A stretch of DNA of 64,000 nucleotides from Bryocella elongata (lineage in GTDB: Bacteria > Acidobacteriota > Terriglobia > Terriglobales > Acidobacteriaceae). The stretch covers positions 310,001 through 374,000 of the forward strand of contig NZ_FNVA01000006.1 of the NCBI RefSeq assembly GCF_900108185.1, written 5' to 3'. The notes beneath the pieces are model-generated. The model worked only from the letters and a program-made list of their open reading frames with translations. It was not told the origin of the DNA and did not search any database. Shown in pieces: positions 34,040 through 41,917 of the stretch (position 1 is the stretch's first letter; each line of letters begins with the position of its first letter). A program made the position numbers and the translations under genes.

Positions 34040-35485
34040 ATGAGTGAGACGACCGCAGTGAAGTTTGGCACCGATGGCTGGCGAGGTATCATCGCCGACG
34101 ACTTCACGTATGACAACGTGCGCGTCGCTGCACGCGCAATCGCGCTGTATGTGTTGCACCATGAGGATCCGAAGGCAGGCGTGTGCATCGGCTTCGACAC
34201 GCGCTTTGGCTCGAAGTCCTTCGCGAAGGTCGTCGCCGAAGTGATCGCGAAAGCAGGCATCCCGGTCTTCCTTTCAGACAAGGTAACGCCCACGCCGGAG
34301 CTGTCCTTTGCCGTGCGTGGCATGAAGGCTGCAGGCGGTGTCATGATTACCTCCAGCCATAACCCGGCCGAGTGGAACGGCGTAAAGTACAAGGCCAGCT
34401 ATGGCGGCTCAGGGTCGCCGGCGATCATCAAGCAGATCGAGAGCTACCTCCTGAAGCCGTTGGCCGATGCTGTAGAGCCCGCGAAGATTGAGCTGGTCGA
34501 CTTCGCCCCCGAGTACATCGCAGCGCTGGAGGCCTTTGTCGATCTGCCTGCGATCAAGGCGTCCGGCTATCGCTTTCTCATCGACACCATGTATGGCGCT
34601 GGCGCGGGGTATATCGCTGGGATCTTCACGCGCGCGGGCATTCCGTTTGTCGAGTTCCGCAACGAGCACAACCCGGCCTTCCCGGGCATCAACCCGGAGC
34701 CGATCCTTCCGCATATCGCGGCGACGCAGGTGAAGGTTGTCGAAGCACATTGCGCCGCGGGGCTCATCACCGATGGCGATGCGGACCGCATTGGCGCTGT
34801 CGACGAGCATGGCAACGTCGTTGACGCCCACAAGGTCTATGCAGTGATCCTGGAGTGGCTCCTGGAACGCAAGGGCTGGCCCGGTGATGTGACGCGCGCC
34901 TTCAACACCACCAAGATGCTGGACCGCATCGCAGCCGCGCATGGCCGCACACTGCTGGAGCATGGCATCGGCTTCAAGTACGTCGTCGACCTCATGCTGG
35001 AGCGCGAAGTGCTCATCGGCGGTGAGGAGTCGGGCGGCATCGGCATCAAGCGTCATCTGCCGGAGCGAGACGGCCTGCTCAACAGCCTGCTGATCGCTAA
35101 CGTGATGGCCGATGAAGGCAAGACGCTCGGCGAGCTTGTAGCCGCACTGCAGGCAAAGTATGGCGAGCACCAATACGGCCGCATCGACATGCACATCAAC
35201 GATGCGCTGAAGCAGTCTGCGATTGCACGAGCCTCCCAGCTGAAGGCCGGCGAGAGCTTTGCGGGAATGAAGATTCTCAAGGTCGAAACGATGGACGGCA
35301 TCAAGTTCTTCCTCGAGAACCCCGCCTGCACCGGCAAGCCCAATGCGGCCGAGACCTGGCTGCTGCTGCGTGCCTCCGGCACGGAACCGCTGCTGCGGGT
35401 CTATAGCGAAAGCTGCTCCATCGAAAGCGTCAACCAGGTGCTGAGCACCGCAAAGGCATTTGTGCTTGAAGGCGAGGCGAAGTAG
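34040..35485 (+). CDS. Phosphohexomutase (phosphomannomutase/phosphoglucomutase)
   Basis: 481 residues of the alpha-D-phosphohexomutase superfamily. All four active-site loops are visible: the phosphoserine ITSSHNP with Ser106, metal-binding DGDADR, sugar-specificity GEESGG and phosphate-binding RASGTEP near the C terminus. The GEESGG loop suits glucose/mannose phosphates. Position behind manC favours mannose-6-P to mannose-1-P conversion. Its TAG stop shares a base with the GTG of the next gene. Confidence 0.92.
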   Translation: MSETTAVKFGTDGWRGIIADDFTYDNVRVAARAIALYVLHHEDPKAGVCIGFDTRFGSKSFAKVVAEVIAKAGIPVFLSDKVTPTPELSFAVRGMKAAGGVMITSSHNPAEWNGVKYKASYGGSGSPAIIKQIESYLLKPLADAVEPAKIELVDFAPEYIAALEAFVDLPAIKASGYRFLIDTMYGAGAGYIAGIFTRAGIPFVEFRNEHNPAFPGINPEPILPHIAATQVKVVEAHCAAGLITDGDADRIGAVDEHGNVVDAHKVYAVILEWLLERKGWPGDVTRAFNTTKMLDRIAAAHGRTLLEHGIGFKYVVDLMLEREVLIGGEESGGIGIKRHLPERDGLLNSLLIANVMADEGKTLGELVAALQAKYGEHQYGRIDMHINDALKQSAIARASQLKAGESFAGMKILKVETMDGIKFFLENPACTGKPNAAETWLLLRASGTEPLLRVYSESCSIESVNQVLSTAKAFVLEGEAK

Positions 35486-36153
35486 TGGCGGAGATCGTAA
35501 CGGTTGAGGCCGCGGGCCTGCTCTTTGACATGGATGGCGTGCTGGTCAGTTCACTCGGCAGCGTGATGCGCAGCTGGCGCACCTGGGCGGAGCACTTCGG
35601 TGTGCCGAACCCGCAGGACATCGTGGTACCGCACGGTACCAGGGCCGTCGACATCATGGAATCGCTGTTGCCCGGCGTCGACAAGGTCGTCGGCTTGAAG
35701 TTCATCGAGGACATCGAGGTCGCGGACGTACACGATATCCAGCTCCTCGACGGAGTGAAGGTGCTGCTCGACAGCCTGCCGACGGATCGTTGGACGATCG
35801 TGACCTCGGCGACACGTCCTTTGCTGCTGGCAAGGCTCAACGCCGCTGGGCTCCCGATCCCGGACGAGCTCATCACGGCGGAGGATGTGAAGCGCGGCAA
35901 GCCCGATCCCGAACCCTATCGCCGTGGCGCGGAGATCATCAAGCAGGACGTCGCGCAGTGCATCGTCGTGGAGGATGCTCCCAATGGCATCGGCGCGGGG
36001 CTCGCTGCGGGAGCCCGCGTGATCGGCGTCGCCGGCACACACACCGTGCCGGAGTTGAAGGCAGCAGGCGCGACCTGGGTCGTCGAGACGCTGGCGAATG
36101 TGAAGGCGACTGTGACCGAGGCTGGTCTGGCGCTTGAGATCGCTGCGGTTTAA
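35485..36153 (+). CDS. HAD-superfamily sugar phosphatase, GTG start
   Basis: 222 residues. HAD motifs I (LLFDMDGVLVSS), II (IVTSATR), III (KRGKPDP) and IV (VVEDAPNGIGAG) are in order, with a helical cap typical of subclass I. The nearest well-known families are beta-phosphoglucomutase-like and glycerol-3-phosphate or sugar-phosphate phosphatases. The GTG at 35485 overlaps the upstream stop, so it is coupled to the phosphohexomutase and likely handles a related sugar phosphate. Confidence 0.85.
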   Translation: MAEIVTVEAAGLLFDMDGVLVSSLGSVMRSWRTWAEHFGVPNPQDIVVPHGTRAVDIMESLLPGVDKVVGLKFIEDIEVADVHDIQLLDGVKVLLDSLPTDRWTIVTSATRPLLLARLNAAGLPIPDELITAEDVKRGKPDPEPYRRGAEIIKQDVAQCIVVEDAPNGIGAGLAAGARVIGVAGTHTVPELKAAGATWVVETLANVKATVTEAGLALEIAAV

Positions 36154-36173
36154 GAAAACGAATGATCGGGCTG

Positions 36174-36222
36174 TGAGTTCCGGGCTATGAGTTACGAGTC
36201 ACAGCTCATAACTCATAGCTCA
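36174..36222. repeat. Inverted heptamer arrays acting as a bidirectional hairpin
   Basis: On one side TGAGTTC, CGGGCTA, TGAGTTA, CGAG; on the other CAGCTCA, TAACTCA, TAGCTCA (36202-36222). Arms GCTATGAGTTACGAG (36184-36198) and CTCATAACTCATAGC (36205-36219) pair at 14 of 15 positions. It lies between convergent genes and may terminate both. Confidence 0.85.
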
Positions 36223-36253
36223 TCACCCGAATCCCAATGCTCTTTTCCCGTTT

Positions 36254-37003
36254 CTAGCGCTGCCGCAGGATTGCATCGACGCGCGCGAGATCTTCTTCCG
36301 TGTCCACGCCCACAGTGTCGAACGGAGCTTCAGCGACGTAGAGGCTGAGGTTGTTTTCAAGCAGTCGCAGCTGCTCGAGCCGTTCGGTCATCTCCAGCGG
36401 GCTGGGCGTCAGCGAAGCAAAACGCTCCAGCGCGTGCCGGCGATAGGCATACAGACCAAGGTGCTTGTAGCACCGCGTTGCGGCGGGCGTCTGCGGATCG
36501 CGGTGGTAGGGGATGGTCGCGCGTGAGAAGTAGAGCGCACGGCCATCGACCGCCGTGGTCACCTTCACCACATTGGGGTTCGTGATGTCCTCTTCCGGGC
36601 ACGGCACCTTGAGCGTGGTGACCTCAACATGTGGCAGAGCAAAGGGCGCGAGGATGGCCTCAATGTGTGCTGGCGTCAGCATGGGCTCATCGCCCTGGAC
36701 GTTCACGTAAATGTCAGCATCGATCTGCTGCGCGACCGCGTGCAGGCGATCCGTGCCGCTGGGCAGGTCGGGCGAGGTCATCACGATGGGCCAGCCACAC
36801 TCGCGTCCGAGGGCCGCGACCTCGTCTGAATCGACCGCGATGATGACCTCGGCAAACTGCGGGCAAGCCTTCGCCGCGGCGTACACCCAGTGCAGCAGGG
36901 GCTGGCCCGCAACCTCGCGCAGGACCTTCCGTGGAAGGCGGGTCGAGGCAAGGCGCGCAGGGATGACGGCGACGACACGGGGACTTGCGGGAGCAGCGTT
37001 CAA
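36254..37003 (-). CDS. kdsB: 3-deoxy-manno-octulosonate cytidylyltransferase, TTG start
   Basis: 249 residues, matching the family (E. coli 248). Activates Kdo as CMP-Kdo for lipopolysaccharide core, implying an outer membrane. AVIPARLASTRLPRK at about 10-24 is the CTP-binding motif; VNVQGDEP, CYKHLGLYAYR and the terminal GVDTEEDL are also conserved. The start is a TTG whose bases overlap the TGA of the upstream small gene, with AAGGAAA in front. An ATG-initiated frame runs far upstream but would absorb another gene and is rejected. Confidence 0.93.
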   Translation of the reverse strand: MNAAPASPRVVAVIPARLASTRLPRKVLREVAGQPLLHWVYAAAKACPQFAEVIIAVDSDEVAALGRECGWPIVMTSPDLPSGTDRLHAVAQQIDADIYVNVQGDEPMLTPAHIEAILAPFALPHVEVTTLKVPCPEEDITNPNVVKVTTAVDGRALYFSRATIPYHRDPQTPAATRCYKHLGLYAYRRHALERFASLTPSPLEMTERLEQLRLLENNLSLYVAEAPFDTVGVDTEEDLARVDAILRQR

Positions 37004-37251
37004 CGGCGGGTTTCCTTGCGAAACAGGGGATCGTCGGAGTTGCGTTTGCGGCGCGTGATCCGGATGGCAACCACAACCACCACGACCAGCAGCACGCCCA
37101 GGGCGACCGCCGCAAAGTGCAGCCAATGGAGAAACTGCTCCAGGTGGCATGCCAGCGGGTCGCTCGTCTCCGAGCAATTGGTCTGGGCCGCCAGCACGCT
37201 CTGCGAAGCCAACAGCACGATGCCTGCGATCTTGGGAAGCGCGCGACGCAT
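37000..37251 (-). CDS. Small envelope protein, coupled to kdsB
   Basis: 83 residues from ATG 37251. A signal peptide or first membrane segment (IAGIVLLASQSVLAAQ) is followed by a short loop with two cysteines (TNCSETSDPLACHL) and a second hydrophobic helix (ALGVLLVVVVVVAIR), then a basic tail. Topology suggests a bitopic or hairpin membrane protein. It overlaps kdsB (TTGA). I do not recognise the family. Confidence 0.6.
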   Translation of the reverse strand: MRRALPKIAGIVLLASQSVLAAQTNCSETSDPLACHLEQFLHWLHFAAVALGVLLVVVVVVAIRITRRKRNSDDPLFRKETRR

Positions 37252-37293
37252 GGTCAAACAGAAGTGTCGCACGGATGCGATGAGGACATGCGG

Positions 37294-37323
37294 TTGACCC
37301 GGGCAAACCCGCAACCGTATGAT
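37294..37323 (+). promoter_or_regulatory. tRNA-Met promoter
   Basis: TTGACC (37294-37299), 18-bp spacer, TATGAT (37318-37323); the expected start near 37330 precedes the tRNA by about 50 nt. Confidence 0.75.
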
Positions 37324-37379
37324 GGAGGAGCGGCTGTGCGTCGCGGCTGTGTGCCGCTTGATGCGTCTTCGCTCCCTCC

Positions 37380-37456
37380 GGCGGTGTAGCTCAGATGGTT
37401 AGAGCGACGGACTCATAACCCGTAGGTCACTGGTTCGATTCCAGTCACCGCCACCA
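37380..37456 (+). tRNA. tRNA-Met (anticodon CAU, elongator type), encoded CCA
   Basis: 77 nt. Acceptor GGCGGTG pairs with CACCGCC, discriminator A and encoded CCA at 37454-37456. Anticodon loop CTCATAA gives CAU, and the T loop is GGTTCGATTCC. The first pair is G-C rather than the unpaired end of initiator tRNA, so elongator Met is likely; tRNA-Ile2 (modified CAU) cannot be fully excluded. Its 3' end is the prophage attachment side. Confidence 0.92.
37436..37456. other. Probable attL core at the tRNA 3' end
   Basis: A P4-type integrase starts 185 bp downstream, in the orientation expected for integration into the tRNA 3' half. The exact core cannot be set because attR lies outside the window; I saw no second copy of this segment up to 64000. 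Confidence 0.5.
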
Positions 37457-37563
37457 ATCACATCTTCGGGCACATTCGTACAGCCCCGCTGATTCGCGCA
37501 ATACGCTGATTGGCGTGGCTTTTGTCTTTCGCAGGGGTTCGCGGGTGTTCGTTGCCTGCCGGG

Positions 37564-37646
37564 GGAATGTGGGGGCATAATGGGGGGCACACCGTCATCC
37601 ACGTGGGGGCACATTCCTGGTTGGGTGGTTGTGTCCCTATTATGCC
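37564..37646. promoter_or_regulatory. Nested inverted and direct repeats upstream of int
   Basis: GGAATGTG (37564-37571) with CACATTCC (37610-37617); GGCATAAT (37574-37581) with ATTATGCC (37639-37646, including the int ATG); GTGGGGGCA twice (37569-37577, 37603-37611). These could be integrase arm-type or Xis/AlpA binding sites controlling int. Confidence 0.5.
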
Positions 37647-38832
37647 ACTCACCGACATGGAACTCCGCGGCCTCAAGCCTGGGACGAAGACTCGTAAAGT
37701 CTTCGACGGGCAGGGGCTCTACCTGCAGATCGAACCCGGCGGCGCGAAGTACTGGCGGCTGAAGTACCGCTTCGCCGGCGTGGAGAAGCGGCTCGCGCTT
37801 GGCGTCTATCCCGAAATCGGTCTCAAGCGCGTGCGGGAGCTGCGCGACGATGCGCGGCGTCTGCTGGCCGAGGGGAGAGATCCCGGCGTCGAGCGGCGCG
37901 TGCAGCGTGCCATGGCGGCGGCGCAGCTCGAGAACAACTTCGAGGCGATCGCCCGCGAGTGGTTTGCGATGCGCGAGAAGATCTGGGCGCATAGTCATAG
38001 CGATCGCGTGCTCCGGCGGCTCGAGCGCGACGTGTATCCGGTGATTGGCAAGCGGCCGATCGGCGAGCTGACGGCGCCGGAGGTGCTGGCGTTGCTGCGC
38101 CGCGTCGAGCGCAGGACGGTGGAGACGGCGCACCGCATCATGCGGGACGTCGACCAGATCTTCCGCTACGCCATCTCCACCGGTCGCTGCACGCGGAACA
38201 TCGTGCCGGACCTCCGTGGGGCGCTGCAGCCCTACAGTAACGACCACTTCGCAGCAACGCTCGATCCCAAGCGCCTGGGAAGCATCCTGGCGGCGATGGA
38301 TCGCTACACCGGCACGCAGGTGGTGTGCTCTGCGCTGCGGCTGGCGCCGCTGGTGTTTGTGCGGCCTGGTGAGCTGCGGATGGCGCTTTGGAAGGACATT
38401 GACCTGGACGCGGCGGAGTGGCGCTATCACGTGCCGAAGACGGGGACAGATCACATCGTCCCGCTGTCGAGGCAGGTGGTGGCGATCCTGCGGGACCTGC
38501 ATGACGTGACGGGGCAAGGGCAGCGAGTGTTTCCGGGGGCTCGATCGCCGTCCCGGCCCATGAGCAATATTGCGGTGCTGGTGGCGATGCGCAGCCTCCA
38601 GATCGGCAAGCAGGAGATGACGGGTCACGGCTTCCGCGCGGTGGCGCGCACGCTGCTGGATGAGGTGCTGGGCTTCCGGCCGGACATCATCGAGCACCAG
38701 CTGGCCCACGCCGTGAAGGACCCAAATGGAAGGGCCTACAACCGGACCTCGCACCTTCCGGAGCGGCGTCGCATGATGCAGGCCTGGGCAGACTATCTGG
38801 AAGGGCTAAAGGCTTCAGAGGTTGCGGGATGA
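37642..38832 (+). CDS. int: Prophage integrase, P4-type tyrosine recombinase
   Basis: 396 residues from ATG 37642. The N-terminal DUF4102 arm-binding domain (FDGQGLYLQIEPGGAKYW) is followed by a SAM-like core-binding domain (about 95-180) and the catalytic domain with Arg in VRPGELRMALW, HGFRAVARTLL, and the nucleophile Tyr in RAYNRTSHL followed by RRRMMQAWADYL. All key residues are present. It catalyses integration at the adjacent tRNA-Met. A longer frame reaches 37510 but starts within the repeat region and lacks family similarity. Confidence 0.95.
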   Translation: MPLTDMELRGLKPGTKTRKVFDGQGLYLQIEPGGAKYWRLKYRFAGVEKRLALGVYPEIGLKRVRELRDDARRLLAEGRDPGVERRVQRAMAAAQLENNFEAIAREWFAMREKIWAHSHSDRVLRRLERDVYPVIGKRPIGELTAPEVLALLRRVERRTVETAHRIMRDVDQIFRYAISTGRCTRNIVPDLRGALQPYSNDHFAATLDPKRLGSILAAMDRYTGTQVVCSALRLAPLVFVRPGELRMALWKDIDLDAAEWRYHVPKTGTDHIVPLSRQVVAILRDLHDVTGQGQRVFPGARSPSRPMSNIAVLVAMRSLQIGKQEMTGHGFRAVARTLLDEVLGFRPDIIEHQLAHAVKDPNGRAYNRTSHLPERRRMMQAWADYLEGLKASEVAG

Positions 38833-38846
38833 AAGATGTCAATCTT

Positions 38847-39842
38847 CTAGATTGCGGAAACGCTGCCTTCGTTCGTTGTCGCGGCGAGCAGCTCGGTCAT
38901 GATCCTGCGCCCTGGAGCTGATGGTATCGCTGTTGGCGACGTTATGACGAAGCGGCAATTCTTGAATAAGATCCTTGAGATAGGTGCCAGGGATTTCTCG
39001 CCAGAATAGTGTATTTCGACCATCGAAAGGCGAAGGACGATGTCTTTGTATTGGGGGTGATCGTGTTGGAAGATCAGTATCGACTTCCCTTCGCCGACCG
39101 TCCAGAAGCGTTCATCATCCAGATCGAGGCGGCAATTCTTCAAATCGACGAGAAGGCCGTCCGGTTGAGGGGGCGAGTCCTTGGTTAGCGGCCGTTCGTC
39201 AAGGTCCGAAATATCGGGCAATATCTGCCGGGTCGCTGTGTTGCAGTCGGTCTGAGGGATCGCCTGGGAGTCGGCGGCGAACTTGTAATTCACCAGTTCT
39301 GCGGCGGCTTGCCATGCTTGGGGCAGCGTTGGGTGCTGCTCGACGACATGAGTCATTGCGGCCGACAACTCCCCTACCTTTTTCTGATCGGGACGCTTGC
39401 CCTGCACCTGGGCGGTCTCGACTGTGGCGATGACGGTTGAAAGGCTTGCCTGAAGCTGTTGCGGACTCTTGGGGTCTAGGAGAGCCGTGATGAGGGGTTT
39501 GCCACTGTTGGCGTCCGAAACGTTCTGCTTGATTGTTGCGATGCTGAAGGATACCCAGGCTACCCAGCCCACCACTGCTGTCGCGGCGACACCGATAAGG
39601 ACGTGATGTAATGATCGATACTTTGGGTCGAGGCGCTCCTCGATCTTTGCAACGCGAACTAAGAGGTCGGTGAATTCTTTTTGTGAAGGTCCTGCCAACG
39701 GATCATCCCCCTCGAGGGCGGACGCTTCCGCTGCCGCCGTATCCAGCTCGGCATCCTCGGGCGTCACCTGCTCTATCGTTTCGCCCACAAGGCTACGGCT
39801 TGCGGCTTCGGCTGGCAAGGGGGATGTGAGGGCGGGGCTCAT
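38847..39842 (-). CDS. Prophage accessory membrane protein, unknown
   Basis: 331 residues from ATG 39842. Structure: an acidic, Ala-rich cytoplasmic N terminus, a probable coiled coil (LLVRVAKIEERLD near 72-84), one membrane helix (VLIGVAATAVVGWVAWVSFS near 92-111) and a soluble C-terminal domain of about 200 residues with no motif I know. A late FKNCRF and paired cysteines may matter. Its ATG overlaps the stop of the AlpA-like gene, so they form a leftward pair next to int. Possible lysogenic-conversion or exclusion factor; no direct evidence. Confidence 0.6.
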   Translation of the reverse strand: MSPALTSPLPAEAASRSLVGETIEQVTPEDAELDTAAAEASALEGDDPLAGPSQKEFTDLLVRVAKIEERLDPKYRSLHHVLIGVAATAVVGWVAWVSFSIATIKQNVSDANSGKPLITALLDPKSPQQLQASLSTVIATVETAQVQGKRPDQKKVGELSAAMTHVVEQHPTLPQAWQAAAELVNYKFAADSQAIPQTDCNTATRQILPDISDLDERPLTKDSPPQPDGLLVDLKNCRLDLDDERFWTVGEGKSILIFQHDHPQYKDIVLRLSMVEIHYSGEKSLAPISRILFKNCRFVITSPTAIPSAPGRRIMTELLAATTNEGSVSAI

Positions 39843-40090
39843 TGCGCGCTGACGGACATGCGGCTGGCGCACCAGGCGTCAATCTCGCGGGCGCGCCAGC
39901 CTACGGACTTGCCGCCCAGGGAGACGGCCTTGGGGAAGCTGCCATCCCGCATGCGCATGTAGATGGTGGTGGTGCGGAGTCCCGTCGCGGCCATCACCGC
40001 CGGCAACCGCAGGATGCGGTTGGGGATGCAGGCGGCCGCCTGCTGATGGGGCGTCGGATCGACGTCGATGGCTTCGCTGGGGTTCGGCAT
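39839..40090 (-). CDS. AlpA-like phage regulator (excisionase-type HTH)
   Basis: 83 residues, with the MerR/AlpA-like winged-helix pattern ILRLPAVMAATGLRTTTIY followed by the short DGSFPKAVSLGGKSVGW-type strand-turn and a final helix (REIDAWCASR). These proteins regulate P4-type integrases or act as excisionases. Position next to int fits. ATG 40090 chosen; a longer frame exists upstream. Confidence 0.85.
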   Translation of the reverse strand: MPNPSEAIDVDPTPHQQAAACIPNRILRLPAVMAATGLRTTTIYMRMRDGSFPKAVSLGGKSVGWRAREIDAWCASRMSVSAQ

Positions 40091-40149
40091 GCTTGGCTCC
40101 TGGTGCGTGATAGGCTCTGCGGAAGAAAACTTCACTGCGGAGGTGGTTC

Positions 40150-40797
40150 GTGGAGATGCTAGGTGCGGGCTGGCTGGCGCTTGCTTTGCTGCGGAAGAGC
40201 GCTGACTCGGAGGACGGCAACATTGGAGGACTGATCGGCGTTGCCGTCGGGGTGGTGCTGATCCTGGTGATTCTGGCGACGCGGGGTGCGAAGAGGCCTC
40301 CCGCTGAATCGAACCGCCTCACGCCGCTGCAGCCTGCTGTGGTCTCGCCGGAGGAGATTGTGACGCGTGCTCGAGCGCACGTCGTCAACATGGAGGAGCG
40401 GAAGCAGGCGCTGCTGCAGGAGCTCGTAGCGGAGCTGAAGGCCGAACTCTACATGGCTCGTGTGGCCGGGGTGACGCACAAGAACGCTGACCGAACGTCG
40501 CGCCAGGCGGAGCTGAAGCGATGTGAGGCCTTCGAGACGCTGAGGTTGCGAAGCGATCCGGAGAACAAGTTTGATCCGAACGCCATCGAGGTGATCACGG
40601 AGCGGGACCGCTGCATCGGCTACCTGCCGAGTGAGACTGCGAGATGGGTCGCTGACTCGATGCGCGTCGGCTGGCAGTGGCACGCCGTGATGTATTCCGT
40701 TGACGAGGTCGAGCGTGAGGACGATCTCAAGCCGGTGCTGGGAGCACGCATCGCGCTGCTGAAGCTCGGGCTTGCGGAGCCGGAGCCCGAGAGCTGA
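40150..40797 (+). CDS. HIRAN-domain protein with N-terminal membrane helix
   Basis: 215 residues, GTG start at 40150 with GGAGG 6 nt upstream. Residues about 26-45 are a membrane helix (IGGLIGVAVGVVLILVILAT). Then a coiled segment, and from about 105 a HIRAN domain (GVTHKNADRTSRQAEL, ENKFDPNAIEVI, CIGYLPSETARWVADSM). HIRAN domains bind damaged or 3' single-stranded DNA ends in SNF2 proteins and also occur alone in phage and mobile elements. The fusion to a membrane anchor is atypical for DNA binding and suggests an exclusion or sensing role, which is only inference. Confidence 0.72.
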   Translation: MEMLGAGWLALALLRKSADSEDGNIGGLIGVAVGVVLILVILATRGAKRPPAESNRLTPLQPAVVSPEEIVTRARAHVVNMEERKQALLQELVAELKAELYMARVAGVTHKNADRTSRQAELKRCEAFETLRLRSDPENKFDPNAIEVITERDRCIGYLPSETARWVADSMRVGWQWHAVMYSVDEVEREDDLKPVLGARIALLKLGLAEPEPES

Positions 40798-40833
40798 CGA
40801 GGTATCGACGGCTGCTCGGCTTTCGTAGCGGTT

Positions 40834-40907
40834 CGGCATGTCTCACAGCATGCCGTGGCGTCTAAACGGTGTCAACGAAATTCGTAGCAATTGGTACGAA
40901 TTTCGTA
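40834..40907. promoter_or_regulatory. Hairpin and TACGAA palindromes between convergent prophage genes
   Basis: CGGCATG / CATGCCG stem (40834-40840, 40849-40855), then ACGAAATTCGTA (40875-40886) and TACGAATTTCGT (40895-40906): 12-bp perfect inverted arms, each itself palindromic, 8-nt spacer. The same half-sites recur in the control region at 43060-43089. Possible terminator, regulator site, or both. Confidence 0.6.
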
Positions 40908-41372
40908 TCACTTCGACGCGGGGAACTCGACTTCATCCTCGGAGTCATGTGGAGGGAGGGGAAATCCAGGCATGCCGACCCAGAGCACGCCATTGATCTT
41001 CACCCATGGGAAGTTGTTGGAGTCGATGGTGTTGTACTTGATCGCCCCATAAAAGCTTGTCTTCTCTGCGCGTTTGCTCGGCCCGTCAAAATGCCGGCGG
41101 TTATCGAGTGCGTCGATGATCTCGTTGCGGCTCATGTAGCGCCTTGCAGCCAGCAAGATTCCTTCGATTGCCTTTTGTGGCGTGGGCTTTGATTCGGAGG
41201 CGAGAGGCTCCCCTTCGATCTTCTGAAGTTGGGCGCTCACGAACTTATATCGATCGAACTTGAGTGGCGCCACGGACTGGAAGAATTGCTCGAGATCCGC
41301 GAACTCTTTGCGCAGGTTCTCGATCTCCAGTTCTCTCGATTCGACGGGAAGATTTGGGCGCGAAGTGGGCAT
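40908..41372 (-). CDS. Prophage hypothetical protein, leftward operon
   Basis: 154 residues from ATG 41372. The N-terminal half is a coiled coil (LEIENLRKEFADLEQFFQ near 16-33). The C-terminal half contains GILLAARRYMSRNEIIDALDN and a compact basic-aromatic module ending in acidic residues, suggesting a small winged-helix-like fold (compare PWVKINGVLWVG). Family not recognised. It follows the 180-residue gene after 2 bp. Confidence 0.5.
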   Translation of the reverse strand: MPTSRPNLPVESRELEIENLRKEFADLEQFFQSVAPLKFDRYKFVSAQLQKIEGEPLASESKPTPQKAIEGILLAARRYMSRNEIIDALDNRRHFDGPSKRAEKTSFYGAIKYNTIDSNNFPWVKINGVLWVGMPGFPLPPHDSEDEVEFPASK

Positions 41373-41374
41373 GG

Positions 41375-41917
41375 CTAGAGAAGAGCTCCGTGTGCAAGCA
41401 GGAAGTCCGGGGCCCCTGATACGCGGCACATAGCGAGAGTTCTGTAGGTCACCTCCCAATGGTACTGGACAGCAGCATAGGCCGCCATGTGGCGCTGTTG
41501 CGGCGTACCGGTTGAGAGGCGCTCTTCGACCAGGGCGAGCTCCGTATACTTCGCCTGCTGTTTTGCGCATGCATGTACTACCTCTGCGTGCTTCGGATCG
41601 ACGAGGTCATGCTCAACGCAGTGCTGAAGGATGGCGACAATATGCCTTGCGTCCTCGGCGAATTGTTTGAGGCCTTCCATCCCGCCGATCGCGTCCCAAA
41701 GCGCTTGCTCCCGCTTTTCGGCTGTTCCGGGTTCCTCGAGGAATTCGATGATCGGCTCGAATCGGCCCGTCCGTAGGTGTGCTGCCTCGTTGAGGCAGCC
41801 TGTCACCAGGTCGATCTTCTTACGGGGGGTGAGCCTGTAGGCGTAAGTGAGAAGTCCTGCTCCAGCCAGGATCGCGGCGGAGATCGGGGGATGAGGCAGA
41901 TCGAAGAGGAAAGTCAT
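41375..41917 (-). CDS. Prophage hypothetical protein with N-terminal membrane helix
   Basis: 180 residues. A single N-terminal hydrophobic segment (ISAAILAGAGLLTYAYRL, about 12-29) is followed by a basic stop-transfer (TPRKK) and a fully helical soluble domain of about 150 residues with conserved-looking His and Cys (HIVAILQHCVEH). It overlaps the preceding membrane-protein gene by 4 bp, so the three genes 41914, 41375 and 40908 are coexpressed. Function unknown. Confidence 0.55.
   Translation of the reverse strand: MTFLFDLPHPPISAAILAGAGLLTYAYRLTPRKKIDLVTGCLNEAAHLRTGRFEPIIEFLEEPGTAEKREQALWDAIGGMEGLKQFAEDARHIVAILQHCVEHDLVDPKHAEVVHACAKQQAKYTELALVEERLSTGTPQQRHMAAYAAVQYHWEVTYRTLAMCRVSGAPDFLLAHGALL

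Noticed and set aside
32074-34392. Open frame of 772 codons on the minus strand
   Set aside because: Antisense to the aminotransferase and manC genes; composition is low-complexity and no motif is present.
37004-37306. ATG start for kdsB at 37306
   Set aside because: It would fully overlap another plausible small gene and add about 100 residues foreign to KdsB; the TTG at 37003 gives the correct family length.
37510-37641. Longer integrase start at 37510
   Set aside because: The extension is translated from the repeat-rich att/int region and is not part of the P4 integrase N terminus.
39839-40135. AlpA start at 40135
   Set aside because: The added 15 residues are not typical and the ATG at 40090 gives the usual size.
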